From the NCBI GenBank assembly GCA_028821195.1, contig JAPPHB010000106.1:50832-114831 (forward strand): a DNA stretch of 64,000 bases, read 5' to 3'. Below, one piece after another: positions 9,207-17,722 of this stretch; within the stretch, counting starts at the first letter, position 1, and each line of letters opens with the position of its first letter. The notes below the pieces were generated by a model. The model was not told the DNA's origin. It did not search any database and saw only the letters and a program-made list of their open reading frames with translations. The position numbers were made by a program, and so were the translations under genes. The stretch comes from Gammaproteobacteria bacterium (GTDB lineage: Bacteria > Gemmatimonadota > Gemmatimonadetes > Longimicrobiales > Gaopeijiaceae).

Positions 9207-9431
9207 GTCGCACCTCCCGCGGATCGTGCCTCCGGCAGGCCCTCAGTCGGCCGCCGTGATCGTGGCCCTCAGCAGACGCCCCTCGGGAAGGATCCGGTGA
9301 CAGCCCGGTTAATCTAAAGCGACGGGCCGGACTCCGCTTCCCCGCGGGCGCGGATCGTCCCGAATACGCATGCGGTCGGCTGACATGCGGTATTGGGTCC
9401 CGCGGAGTCCTGTTTCCCGCTGGTCCGGTGC

Positions 9432-10322
9432 CTATCTGCGCCCGGCGTTCCTCTCCGACGCGATGCGCTCGACCCGTTCCGCCAGCCGCGCATCCCCCAG
9501 CGACTCTGCGACGCGCTCGAAGCCGGGGGTCGCGCCACTCCAGCGGAGTTCCTCGAGGTCATCAAACAGTCCGGCGTCGTCCCGGAGCGTGGCCAGATCC
9601 CGGAACAGCAGCGCATTCCGCCATCCGGCCCGGAGGTTCTCCTGCAGGCGGGCGGCGCCCCGCACGGCAACGCCCCACGGGAGGCTTCGGAGCGGGATGG
9701 CCTCCAGGTGCCCGTAATGCGCGAGCACCGCGGAGGTCGACTTGGCGCCCCAGCCCGGAATGCCCGGGAATCCGTCCGCGCTGTCGCCCACGAGCGCCAG
9801 GTAGTCGGGGATGGAGGCCGGCCGCACTCCGAACTTGTCCACCACCCCGTCTTCGTCGCGCAGCGCGCGCTGGCGCCGGTCGAACTGGACGATGCGCGTC
9901 CCCGAGACGCACTGGCTGAGGTCCTTGTCGGGCGTGCAGATGAAGACCCGCTCGACGGACGGGTCTGCGCCCGCCAGCCGCGCCGCGGAGGCAAGCCCGT
10001 CGTCGGCTTCCAGCTCGACCATCGGCCACACCGCGACCCCCATCGCCGCCAGCGCGCCTTCAAAGGGGTGGAACTGTGCCCGGACCGCGGGATCGATGCC
10101 TGCCGAGCTCTTGTAGCCCGGCCACAGATCGTTTCGGAAGGACTCGATGACGTGATCCGTGGCGACCCCGATATGCGTCGCGCCCGCCTCCAGCATCCCC
10201 AGCAGCGAGTGCAGCACGCCAACGAGGGCGCCCACCTCGCGGCCCGCCCGGTCTTCCCGCGACGGGACCGCGTAGAAGTGGCGGAACAGCTCGTAGGTGC
10301 CGTCGATGAGGTGGACGTTCAC
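9432..10322 (-). CDS. Stand-alone 5'-3' exonuclease (Pol I-type/flap endonuclease family)
   Basis: About 296 residues without polymerase domains. The PIN-like nuclease core shows an early acidic residue in HLIDGTYELFRHFYA, an arch with TDHVIESFRNDLWPGYKSS, the metal-binding ELEADDGLASAA and CTPDKDLSQ, then the helix-hairpin-helix region GDSADGFPGIPGWGAKS. Relatives remove RNA primers or flaps 5' to 3'. GTG at 10322 is chosen because it directly precedes the conserved first strand (VNVHLIDGTY); the frame stays open to 10466. A near-perfect 22-bp direct repeat straddles the start. It is probably cytoplasmic and acts in DNA replication or repair. Confidence 0.82.
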   Translation of the reverse strand: MNVHLIDGTYELFRHFYAVPSREDRAGREVGALVGVLHSLLGMLEAGATHIGVATDHVIESFRNDLWPGYKSSAGIDPAVRAQFHPFEGALAAMGVAVWPMVELEADDGLASAARLAGADPSVERVFICTPDKDLSQCVSGTRIVQFDRRQRALRDEDGVVDKFGVRPASIPDYLALVGDSADGFPGIPGWGAKSTSAVLAHYGHLEAIPLRSLPWGVAVRGAARLQENLRAGWRNALLFRDLATLRDDAGLFDDLEELRWSGATPGFERVAESLGDARLAERVERIASERNAGRR

Positions 10323-10367
10323 GGGCAGGCGGATGTTCGGGTGTTCACGGGCGGGCGGATGTTCGGG
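10320..10367. repeat. Near-perfect 22-bp direct repeat at the exonuclease start
   Basis: Positions 10320-10341 and 10346-10367 match at 21 of 22 bases with a period of 26 bp. The first copy contains the GTG start of the exonuclease gene on the minus strand. It looks like a small slippage duplication in the leader; a regulatory role is not shown. Confidence 0.6.
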
Positions 10368-10595
10368 GGCCGGGCCGGACGATCGTGACGGAGGAAACCA
10401 TGTGGGCTGGACGGTCCAGTGCGCAAACACGCCGCGAGCGTCGAAGCGGGCGCCCTTGATACACACCGGTCACCGATTGACACGCGATTCGGCGGGCAGC
10501 CTTTTTGACGAAGGGACTCCGATGCCAAAGCGCCCTGGTGTGCGGCAGCATCCCCCGATGTGCGGCATCGCCCGATCATTAGAGGAGGTATCGAC

Positions 10596-11930
10596 ATGCA
10601 TGCTCCCGCCCCCCGGACCATTCTCGCCGCGGCATGGCTGGCCATCGCCGGCCTTGCCCTTCCTGGTGAGACGCGCGCCCAGGTGCCGCCGCAACGCACC
10701 ACCGCCTTCGTCAACGCGAACGTCGTGCCCATGGACCGCGAGGGCATGCTCACCGATCATACGGTCGTGGTCTCCAATGGGCGCATCGTGGACATGGGCC
10801 CGTCGGCATCGGTCGACCCGCCCGCCGGCGTCATGGTCATCGACGCCGCCGGCAAGTATCTCATGCCCGGCCTCGCAGAGATGCACGGGCACATGCCCGG
10901 CGGCAACATCGAGGAAACGGTGATGTTCCTCTACGTGGCCAACGGCGTCACCACCGTGCGCGGCATGCTGGGGCAGGACGGGCATCTGGCATTGCGCGAG
11001 CGGGCCAACGCCGGGGAGATCGTCGCGCCGACACTCTACATGGCCGGCCCGAGCTTCAATGACGGGAGCGTAAACTCCCCCGCGGAGGCGGAGCAGCAGG
11101 TACGTCGGCAGAAGCGTGAGGGTTGGGATCTGCTGAAGATCCATCCCGGACCCACGCTCGACGAATACAACGCCATGGCGGTCACGGCTCAGGAGGTGGG
11201 GATCCGCTTCGCCGGACATGTGCCGGCCGATGTGGGGCTCGAGCATGCCATCCTCATGGGCCAGGAGACCTTCGACCACCTCGACGGCTACATCGAGTTC
11301 CTGGACGCCTTCGAGGGCGAGGTCGATGAGGACCGGCTCGAATACATCGTGCAACTGACCCGAGACGCGGGCGCCTGGGTTGTCCCCACCATGGTCCTCT
11401 GGGAGGTAGGCATCATCGGCCGGGGCGACGCCGCCGAAATGGCGCGCTACCCGGAGATGCGCTACTGGCCCGGATTCCAGGTGGAGGGTTGGGAAGGCCG
11501 GCAGCGGGCCGCGGCGTCCCGGACCAGCCCCGAGCGGGCGGCGCAGTGGACGGCGAACCGCAACCGCGTGTTGAAGGCTCTGTCGGATGGCGGCGCGGGC
11601 ATTCTCCTGGGCACCGACTCGCCCCAGATCTTCAGCGTGCCGGGCTTCTCGATCCATCGCGAGCTGAAGGCGATGGCGGAGGTGGGGATGTCGGCCTGGG
11701 AGATCCTGCTCAGCGGGACCCGCAACGTGGGCGAGTACTTCCAGGGGAGGGACTCGTTCGGCACGGTGGCGGTTGGCCGGCGCGCGGATCTCCTGCTGCT
11801 GAACGCGAATCCGCTGTCCGACGTGGCCAACGTGGCCGATCGAGCAGGCGTCATGTTCCGCGGCCGCTGGCTGGCCGAAGAGGAAATCCAGAGACGGCTG
11901 GAGGAGATCGCGGATGAGATGGGGAACTGA
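10596..11930 (+). CDS. Exported amidohydrolase (imidazolonepropionase-like)
   Basis: About 444 residues. It has a signal peptide ending near GETRAQ. The amidohydrolase signatures are YLMPGLAEMHGHMPGG (HxH), WDLLKIHPGP (candidate bridging lysine), IRFAGHVPAD, ETFDHLDGY and LLGTDSPQIFSVPG (catalytic Asp). The C-terminus returns to the small beta domain with SFGTVAVGRRADLLLLNANP. It probably hydrolyses an amide, lactam or dipeptide in the periplasm. The ATG at 10596 has AGAGGAGG seven bases upstream; the frame extends to 10560 but without a ribosome binding site there. The upstream 270 bp diverge toward the exonuclease gene. It is followed at 61 bp by a serine hydrolase and may be co-transcribed with it. 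Confidence 0.87.
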   Translation: MHAPAPRTILAAAWLAIAGLALPGETRAQVPPQRTTAFVNANVVPMDREGMLTDHTVVVSNGRIVDMGPSASVDPPAGVMVIDAAGKYLMPGLAEMHGHMPGGNIEETVMFLYVANGVTTVRGMLGQDGHLALRERANAGEIVAPTLYMAGPSFNDGSVNSPAEAEQQVRRQKREGWDLLKIHPGPTLDEYNAMAVTAQEVGIRFAGHVPADVGLEHAILMGQETFDHLDGYIEFLDAFEGEVDEDRLEYIVQLTRDAGAWVVPTMVLWEVGIIGRGDAAEMARYPEMRYWPGFQVEGWEGRQRAAASRTSPERAAQWTANRNRVLKALSDGGAGILLGTDSPQIFSVPGFSIHRELKAMAEVGMSAWEILLSGTRNVGEYFQGRDSFGTVAVGRRADLLLLNANPLSDVANVADRAGVMFRGRWLAEEEIQRRLEEIADEMGN

Positions 11931-11991
11931 GCCGAGGGATCGGCGCCGGATGTTGCGCAGAGCCAGTACGTCGTCGGGTCATCTGTCAACA

Positions 11992-13137
11992 ATGAAAACG
12001 GCTTACGCCACCGCCGCGCTGCTCGCAACGTTTCTTGTTGCGCGCCCGGCGATCGCCCAGGGCGTCGACGCCGACGCGTGGAACGCCGCCATCTCCCGCT
12101 TTGAGCAGAAGATGGAGGCGCAGGTGGCGGCCGACGATGTCGGCGGGGTCAGCGCCGCCGTTGCGAGGGGCAGCGACGTTGTATGGGCGCGCGCCTTCGG
12201 TTGGGCCGACCGCGACCGCCGCATCCCGGCCGGTGTGGGCTCCATCTACCGGACCGGTTCCATCTCCAAGACCGTCACCGCCGTGGCGATGATGCGGGCG
12301 GTGGAGCGGGGCTACATCGATCTCGACCAGCCGCTGAGCGAGGTCTTTCCCGCCACCACCCGCTTCCCCGGGGCGATGGCGGGCGCTCCGGCGCCCACCG
12401 TACGTCAGTTCGCAAGCCACACTTCCGGGCTGGTGCGCGAGCCGGACTGGGACATCGCCGCCTCCGGGCCCATCGGAATCTGGCAGGAGCGCGTCGTGGC
12501 CTCGATTCCGCTGAGCCGCTTCCAGAGCGCGCCGGGAGCGGAGTACTCCTATTCCAACATCGGCTACGGCACGCTGGGGCTGGCCGTGGCGAGAGCCGCG
12601 GGGCGGCCGTTCATGGAGTTCGTCGAAGAGGACGTCTTCAAGCCGCTGGGCATGACCAGTTCCACCTTCGTCATCGGACCCGAGCTCGCGTCCCGGCTGA
12701 CCGTCGGCTACGTGAACCGCGGGGACGGAAACCCGGATCCGGAGCAGCCGACCCGCGAGCATGCCGGCCGCGGCTACAAGGTGCCCAACGGTGGCGTCTA
12801 CTCTACCGTCGGTGACCTGGCCCGCTTCATGGGCGCGCTGCAGGGGAGGGCTTCGCCCGCCATCCTGTCCGAAGAAAGCATCGCTGAGATGAGCCGGGTT
12901 CAGACGCCGGAGGATCCCGACAACGGCTATGGCCTCGGCGTGATGATCCGCACCACGGACGACGGAGCCCGGCTCATCGGTCACTCGGGTTCGGTGGCCG
13001 GCTACAACGCCTACATGCTCTTCGAGCCGGAGTCGGGGCTGGGCGTGGTCCTGCTGCGCAACTACAACCAGGGCGAGGCCAGCCTGGGCGCGGCGGGGCA
13101 GGAACTCCTTGTGGAGCTGCTGGGGGCGCTGCGCTGA
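11992..13137 (+). CDS. Exported serine beta-lactamase-like hydrolase (class C/esterase family)
   Basis: About 381 residues. The signal peptide ends around ARPAIAQ. The penicillin-binding/beta-lactamase fold motifs are present: SxxK as SISK (Ser90, Lys93), YxN as YSYSNIGYG, and HSG (GHSGSVAGYN) in place of KTG. The HSG form is common in EstB-type esterases, D-aminopeptidases and class C relatives. It probably cleaves an ester or peptide bond in the periplasm; true beta-lactam activity is not implied. ATG at 11992 starts a clean signal peptide but has only a weak ribosome binding site, and ATG at 11950 is an alternative. Its stop lies one base from the stop of the convergent radical SAM gene. 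Confidence 0.85.
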   Translation: MKTAYATAALLATFLVARPAIAQGVDADAWNAAISRFEQKMEAQVAADDVGGVSAAVARGSDVVWARAFGWADRDRRIPAGVGSIYRTGSISKTVTAVAMMRAVERGYIDLDQPLSEVFPATTRFPGAMAGAPAPTVRQFASHTSGLVREPDWDIAASGPIGIWQERVVASIPLSRFQSAPGAEYSYSNIGYGTLGLAVARAAGRPFMEFVEEDVFKPLGMTSSTFVIGPELASRLTVGYVNRGDGNPDPEQPTREHAGRGYKVPNGGVYSTVGDLARFMGALQGRASPAILSEESIAEMSRVQTPEDPDNGYGLGVMIRTTDDGARLIGHSGSVAGYNAYMLFEPESGLGVVLLRNYNQGEASLGAAGQELLVELLGALR

Positions 13138-13138
13138 G

Positions 13139-14224
13139 TCAGCCCGCGTCGAACAGGCGCATCTGACCGCCCCGCTCGGGCCTGCGGAACCCATCGGTCG
13201 CCAGCTCGTACGATCGGCGCTTCAGACCGAGCTTGCGGCAACTGACCCGGAAGAGGTTGCCCAGATGCTCGGCGAAGGGGCCTCTTCCGCGCCCGCGCCG
13301 CCCGAAACGGGAGTCGTAGAGCCTTCCGCCGTGCACCTCCCTGAGCCGCCCGAGTACCTTGTTGCGCCGGTCGGGGAAGTGCTGCTCAAGCCATTCGGCG
13401 AACAGTTCCTTTACTCCGAGAGGTAGCCGCAGCAGCATCATGCCGGCGTAGGAAGCGCCCGCCTCGCGCGCCGCAGCGAGAATCTCCGGTAGCTCGTGGT
13501 CGTTCAGCCCCGGGATCAGCGGGGCCACATTGACCCCCACGGGGACTCCGGCGTCCGCCAGTGCCCGCACCGCTGCCAGCCTGCGGGCGGGAATCGAGGT
13601 TCTCGGTTCCATCACCCGGCGGAGATCCTTGCGCAGCGTCGTGATCGACAGCGTGACCATCGCCGTCCCGTGCTCCGCCATGCGGGAGAGGATGTCAATG
13701 TCCCTCGCCACCAGGTGGTTCTTCGTGACGATCGACACGGGATGCCGAGATTCAAGCAGCACCTCCAGGCACGCGCGCGTGATCCGCAGCCGGCGCTCCA
13801 CCGGCTGGTAGGGGTCGGTGACGCCGCTGAGCGCGAGCGTCTGAGGCTTCCAGGCGCGCGCGGACAACGCCCTCTTCACCAGCTCCGGGGCATCCGGCTT
13901 GACCATGATCCGGCTCTCGAAGTCGAGCCCCGCGGAGAACCCCAGGTACTCGTGGGTGGGCCTGGCGTAGCAGTAGCTGCACCCGTGCTCGCAGCCGCGG
14001 TACGGATTCAGGCTGACCGAGAAGCCCAGGTCCGGACTCGAATTGTGGGAGATGACGCTGCGTGACCGGTCGATGAAGAAGTGGGTCTTCCGGGGCTGGG
14101 CTCCGCTGCTCTCGCCTTCCACCTCCGCTTCGGGCTCCAGATGAAGCCGCTGGAAGCGGTTGGGCAGGTCGTGCGAGGCTCCGCGGCCTCGGACAGGCAA
14201 TCGCATTGGGGATGGCGGGTCCAT
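13139..14224 (-). CDS. Radical SAM protein (PA0069/SPL-like family)
   Basis: About 361 residues. The iron-sulphur motif is CEHGCSYCYARP (CxxxCxxC). It sits after an N-terminal segment VRGRGASHDLPNRFQRL typical of the PA0069 family, whose members resemble spore-photoproduct-lyase-type radical SAM proteins. Conserved blocks SLNPYRGC, SGVTDPYQPVE, IVTKNHLVARD and GVNVAPLIPGLND follow. The function is unknown; relatives are often found near DNA repair genes. The start is unclear: ATG at 14224 or 14206 is favoured because the conserved N-terminus begins just after them, and the frame remains open to 14515. It is probably cytoplasmic and oxygen-sensitive. Confidence 0.85.
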   Translation of the reverse strand: MDPPSPMRLPVRGRGASHDLPNRFQRLHLEPEAEVEGESSGAQPRKTHFFIDRSRSVISHNSSPDLGFSVSLNPYRGCEHGCSYCYARPTHEYLGFSAGLDFESRIMVKPDAPELVKRALSARAWKPQTLALSGVTDPYQPVERRLRITRACLEVLLESRHPVSIVTKNHLVARDIDILSRMAEHGTAMVTLSITTLRKDLRRVMEPRTSIPARRLAAVRALADAGVPVGVNVAPLIPGLNDHELPEILAAAREAGASYAGMMLLRLPLGVKELFAEWLEQHFPDRRNKVLGRLREVHGGRLYDSRFGRRGRGRGPFAEHLGNLFRVSCRKLGLKRRSYELATDGFRRPERGGQMRLFDAG

Positions 14225-14534
14225 GAGGATTTCGGGAGCCAGGACGCTGCCACGGGCCCCCCGATGAGGCTCGGGGTTGATTGTTCGGTATTTATTCGTT
14301 AACATGACCGGCCGTAGTCGCGCAAGGGTGGTGCGGATCCGGTCGGCACAGACTGTCCGGCGCGCCTGCACACGCGATACGTTCCATTTCATGGATGCGC
14401 TGCCAAGCTGGTCGGCCCTTGGACTACGAAGGAATCCCTGCACAGGACCCGACGAGGCGGCGGCCCGAGCCCCGCCCTGGGGGCGGTTTGCTGTAGCTAG
14501 ATCTTCCCGATCCACCCCTACAACGGAGGTTGGT
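14225..14534. promoter_or_regulatory. Divergent promoter region between radical SAM gene and SusC/D cluster
   Basis: A 310-bp gap between divergent genes. It contains an AT-rich island (about 14276-14306) in otherwise GC-rich DNA. Within it, TTGATT (14277-14282) and TAACAT (14300-14305) are separated by 17 bp, a sigma70-like arrangement for rightward transcription with four of six matches at each box. GGAGG at 14525-14529 is the ribosome binding site for the receptor. No other coding feature is seen. Confidence 0.4.
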
Positions 14535-17500
14535 ATGACGAGTTATGCCGTGAGCCGCAGAGGGGCGGCTCTGGTCGCCGTCGCAGCGGGTCTTCTTCTG
14601 TTGCCTGCATCGGCTGCGGCCATGCAGGCACAGGGCATCGTGACCGGTGTGGTCACGGATGAGGACACGCAGCGGCCCCTGGTGGGAGTTCAGGTCTACG
14701 TTCCGGACAGTCAACTCGGAACCGTTACCAACCAGGACGGCCGCTATCTTCTTAACCTTCCCCTGGGCGAACACCTCCTGAGGGCGGAGCAGATCGGGTA
14801 CGCCTCCGTCGAACAGACGGTTACCGTGGCGGCCGACCAGGCTGCGGCGGTCGACTTCGCGCTGGCTACCGTGGCGCTCGATCTGGAAGAGATCGTCGTT
14901 TCGGTCGACGCCGTTGCAGCTCGGCGCATGGAATTCGGCACTGACATCGAGCGGTTCGACGCGGCCGCCGAAGTTGAGAGGGCTGCTGTTGCGAGCATGT
15001 CGGACCTGCTCACCGGCAGGGCCGCCGGGGTCGACGTGCAAATGGCCTCGGGTCCCGTCGGAACCGCATCCCGCATCCGCGTGAGGGGTGTAACCAGCCT
15101 CACCCAGGGCGCGAACCCGATCATCATCATCGACGGCATCCGGACCAACAACCAGACCGACCTGGGGCCCGAGTCCATCGACTGGACGGAAGGCCGCACG
15201 GTGTCGCGCCTCGATGACCTGAACCCCAACGACATCGCCAGCGTGCAGGTCATCAAGGGGCCCACTGCTACCGCTCTGTACGGAGCCGGCGCCGCCTCGG
15301 GCGTGATCCTGATCGAGACGCGCAGGGGCGCGGCCGCGCAGCATCGCGTGACGATCAACTCCGAATTCGGCTTCGTTGAGGACGTTTCCCACTACTGGGA
15401 CAAGTGGTACAACTTCACCAGGCACATGGGGATCACCAGCGCCAGCGATCCGGTCGCGCAGCAGTGGAACGCGATCACCAACGACGTGACCGGCGATGTC
15501 TGGGGCTACAACAACTCCATGACCAACCCGCTGACCAGTCCGCTGCAGAGGGGCCCCTTCTCCAACACGACGTTGAGCGTGAGCGGTGGCAGCCAGGATG
15601 TCCAGTACTTCGTCTCCGGGCGCTGGAACGATGCCGATGGTCCGTATCCGGTCAACAACCTGCAGCAGGCTTCCATGCGCGCGAACGTCACCGCGCGGAC
15701 GAGCGAGGCGTTCGAGGTGTCGCTCAATACCAACTATATCGAATCCGACGTTCAGTTCCCCGAGTCGTCCAGAAGCTTCCGGGGATACTCGACAAACGCG
15801 GGCGCCGGGGCGCCCATAAACTCCTTCGGGGTTCGCCCGGACGGGAGCCGCGGAGACTGCCTGGGGACGCTGGCCAGAGGCGCGGACCCGTCGACCTGCG
15901 AGCTCCGCCAGGGGAACCTGATTTCCAACTTCGACAACCTGAACACGGTGTTCGGTGGCCAGAAAACGGGTCGCTTCGTGGGGAGCGCGACGCTTCGCTG
16001 GAGCCCGCTGGACTGGCTCACCAACCGGGCCGTAGTGGGGGTGGACCACTCCCAGATGAAGGACATCAACGAATTCCCCCTCGACGAGAACCGTCCATTC
16101 GGTGTTCTCTCGGCGGGGTATCTGCGTGACCAGCGCACGACGGACATCAATCGGACGTTCGAGTACACGGGCACCGTGACGGCCGATGTGACGCCCGATC
16201 TCGCCTCAACGACCACCGTGGGCGGTCAGTATTTCGGACAGCGGGCGGAGCTGGTGGCCTGCATCGGGGAGGGCGGCTTCGCCAGCCCGACGGCGACCGC
16301 CTGCGACGCCGCGTTGATCCGGACCGGCTTCTCCAACCTGGTCGAGCGGGTCGAGGTGGGCGCGTACGCACAGCAGCGCTTCGGTTACCGGAGCTATCTG
16401 TTCGCGACCGGCGGAATCCGCTTCGACGACAACAGCGCGTTCGGCGTGGAGCAGGGCGGAATCTGGTCACCCAGCCTCAACGCCTCCGCGGTCCTGAGCG
16501 ACATGCCCTTCTGGAACTACGAGACCATCAACAGCCTGCGTCTCCGGTTTGCCTGGGGCACCGCCGCACAGGCTCCCCCACCCTCCGCGGCCATCCAGCG
16601 ACTGCTTCCGGTGAGCCTGGAGGTGGGTGGCAATCAGGTGGCGGGCGTCTCGGCGGCCTATCCGGGCAATCCGGAGTTGAGCGCCGAGAGGAAGTCGGAA
16701 ATGGAGGTCGGAGTGGACATGGGGCTGCTGGAGGATCGGCTCGCGCTGAAACTGACCTATTTCCAGCAGAGGACCACCGACGCCATCGTCACCCGCTTCC
16801 TCTCTCCCTCCCTCGGTTTCCGCGGAGAACAGTGGGTGAACGTCGGCGAGCTTGAGAACAAGGGGATCGAGCTGTCCATCGGGGCACAGTTGATCAACAC
16901 GCCCGACTTCTCCTGGGATCTGGACTTCCGAGTTTCCACGCAGGATCCCATCGTCACCGATCTCGGCGATACGCCTCCCCTCTTCCTGGGCTCGAACCGG
17001 GGCGCCTTCATCGAGGGTTTCCCCCCGGGCGCCTACTATGGTCCGGTGGTTCAGAGCGCCCAGCGCGATGCCTCGGGCCGGATCGTCGACGGGAGCGTGG
17101 TCATCGCGGATGGCGACATGAGCGGAGAGAACTCCTATCTGGGGAGCCCGCAGGCGGGCGACTTCGAGAACCTTTCGACGACGCTCTCCTTCTTCGGCGG
17201 CAGACTCAGGCTCTCGTCGCTCTTCGACCGCAAGGGCGATGTCCAGAAGCACAACAGCTCCGACAACTTCCATGTGACCTTCGGCCGCGACCATGCCGCG
17301 ACCTGGCACTATGCCTTCCGCGAGTACAGGATGACCCCGGAGCAGCAGGCGGGCATGGAAAAGGCCGTGGCCGGGGAGGGGGGCAAATGGAAGACATTCG
17401 TCTTTGTCGAGGACGGAGGCTTCATCCGCTGGCGTGAACTCACGCTCTCCTACGACATCCCTTCCACCTACCTCGAGTTCATCAGCGCCTCCTCTGCGAC

Positions 17501-17663
17501 CTTGTCGATCGGCGGAAGAAACCTGTTGACCTGGACCAACTACACCGGGCTGGATCCCGAGACGATCACCCCCGGTGGCAGAACTGCATATCCTGCGAAC
17601 GAAGAGTTCTACGGCGAGGGCCAGGTAAGGCGCTTCCTCGCACGCGTTCAATTGGCCTTCTGA
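14535..17663 (+). CDS. SusC/RagA-type TonB-linked outer-membrane protein
   Basis: About 1042 residues. The signal peptide (LLLLPASAAAMQAQ) is followed by a carboxypeptidase-regulatory-like domain (GVVTDEDTQRPLVGVQVYV ... DGRYLLNLPLGEH). The SusC plug signature follows (SMSDLLTGRAAGVDV, GTASRIRVRGVTSLTQG, PIIIIDGIRTNN, IASVQVIKGPTATALYGAGA), then a large barrel. With its SusD partner it should bind and import oligomeric or bulky nutrients through the outer membrane in a pedal-bin complex. ATG at 14535 has GGAGG five bases upstream. The SusD-like gene begins 59 bp downstream. This pair heads the 14.5-34 kb catabolic run, so it is the likely uptake gate for its substrate; that link is inference. 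Confidence 0.93.
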   Translation: MTSYAVSRRGAALVAVAAGLLLLPASAAAMQAQGIVTGVVTDEDTQRPLVGVQVYVPDSQLGTVTNQDGRYLLNLPLGEHLLRAEQIGYASVEQTVTVAADQAAAVDFALATVALDLEEIVVSVDAVAARRMEFGTDIERFDAAAEVERAAVASMSDLLTGRAAGVDVQMASGPVGTASRIRVRGVTSLTQGANPIIIIDGIRTNNQTDLGPESIDWTEGRTVSRLDDLNPNDIASVQVIKGPTATALYGAGAASGVILIETRRGAAAQHRVTINSEFGFVEDVSHYWDKWYNFTRHMGITSASDPVAQQWNAITNDVTGDVWGYNNSMTNPLTSPLQRGPFSNTTLSVSGGSQDVQYFVSGRWNDADGPYPVNNLQQASMRANVTARTSEAFEVSLNTNYIESDVQFPESSRSFRGYSTNAGAGAPINSFGVRPDGSRGDCLGTLARGADPSTCELRQGNLISNFDNLNTVFGGQKTGRFVGSATLRWSPLDWLTNRAVVGVDHSQMKDINEFPLDENRPFGVLSAGYLRDQRTTDINRTFEYTGTVTADVTPDLASTTTVGGQYFGQRAELVACIGEGGFASPTATACDAALIRTGFSNLVERVEVGAYAQQRFGYRSYLFATGGIRFDDNSAFGVEQGGIWSPSLNASAVLSDMPFWNYETINSLRLRFAWGTAAQAPPPSAAIQRLLPVSLEVGGNQVAGVSAAYPGNPELSAERKSEMEVGVDMGLLEDRLALKLTYFQQRTTDAIVTRFLSPSLGFRGEQWVNVGELENKGIELSIGAQLINTPDFSWDLDFRVSTQDPIVTDLGDTPPLFLGSNRGAFIEGFPPGAYYGPVVQSAQRDASGRIVDGSVVIADGDMSGENSYLGSPQAGDFENLSTTLSFFGGRLRLSSLFDRKGDVQKHNSSDNFHVTFGRDHAATWHYAFREYRMTPEQQAGMEKAVAGEGGKWKTFVFVEDGGFIRWRELTLSYDIPSTYLEFISASSATLSIGGRNLLTWTNYTGLDPETITPGGRTAYPANEEFYGEGQVRRFLARVQLAF

Positions 17664-17722
17664 GGTCGGGAAATGCGACGACGACATGAATCCAGGAAAC
17701 CGGAAATATGGAGAGCCAGACT

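Noticed and set aside
11992..13137. Calling this an antibiotic-resistance beta-lactamase
   Set aside because: It has HSG instead of KTG and belongs to the broad esterase/peptidase group; resistance cannot be inferred.
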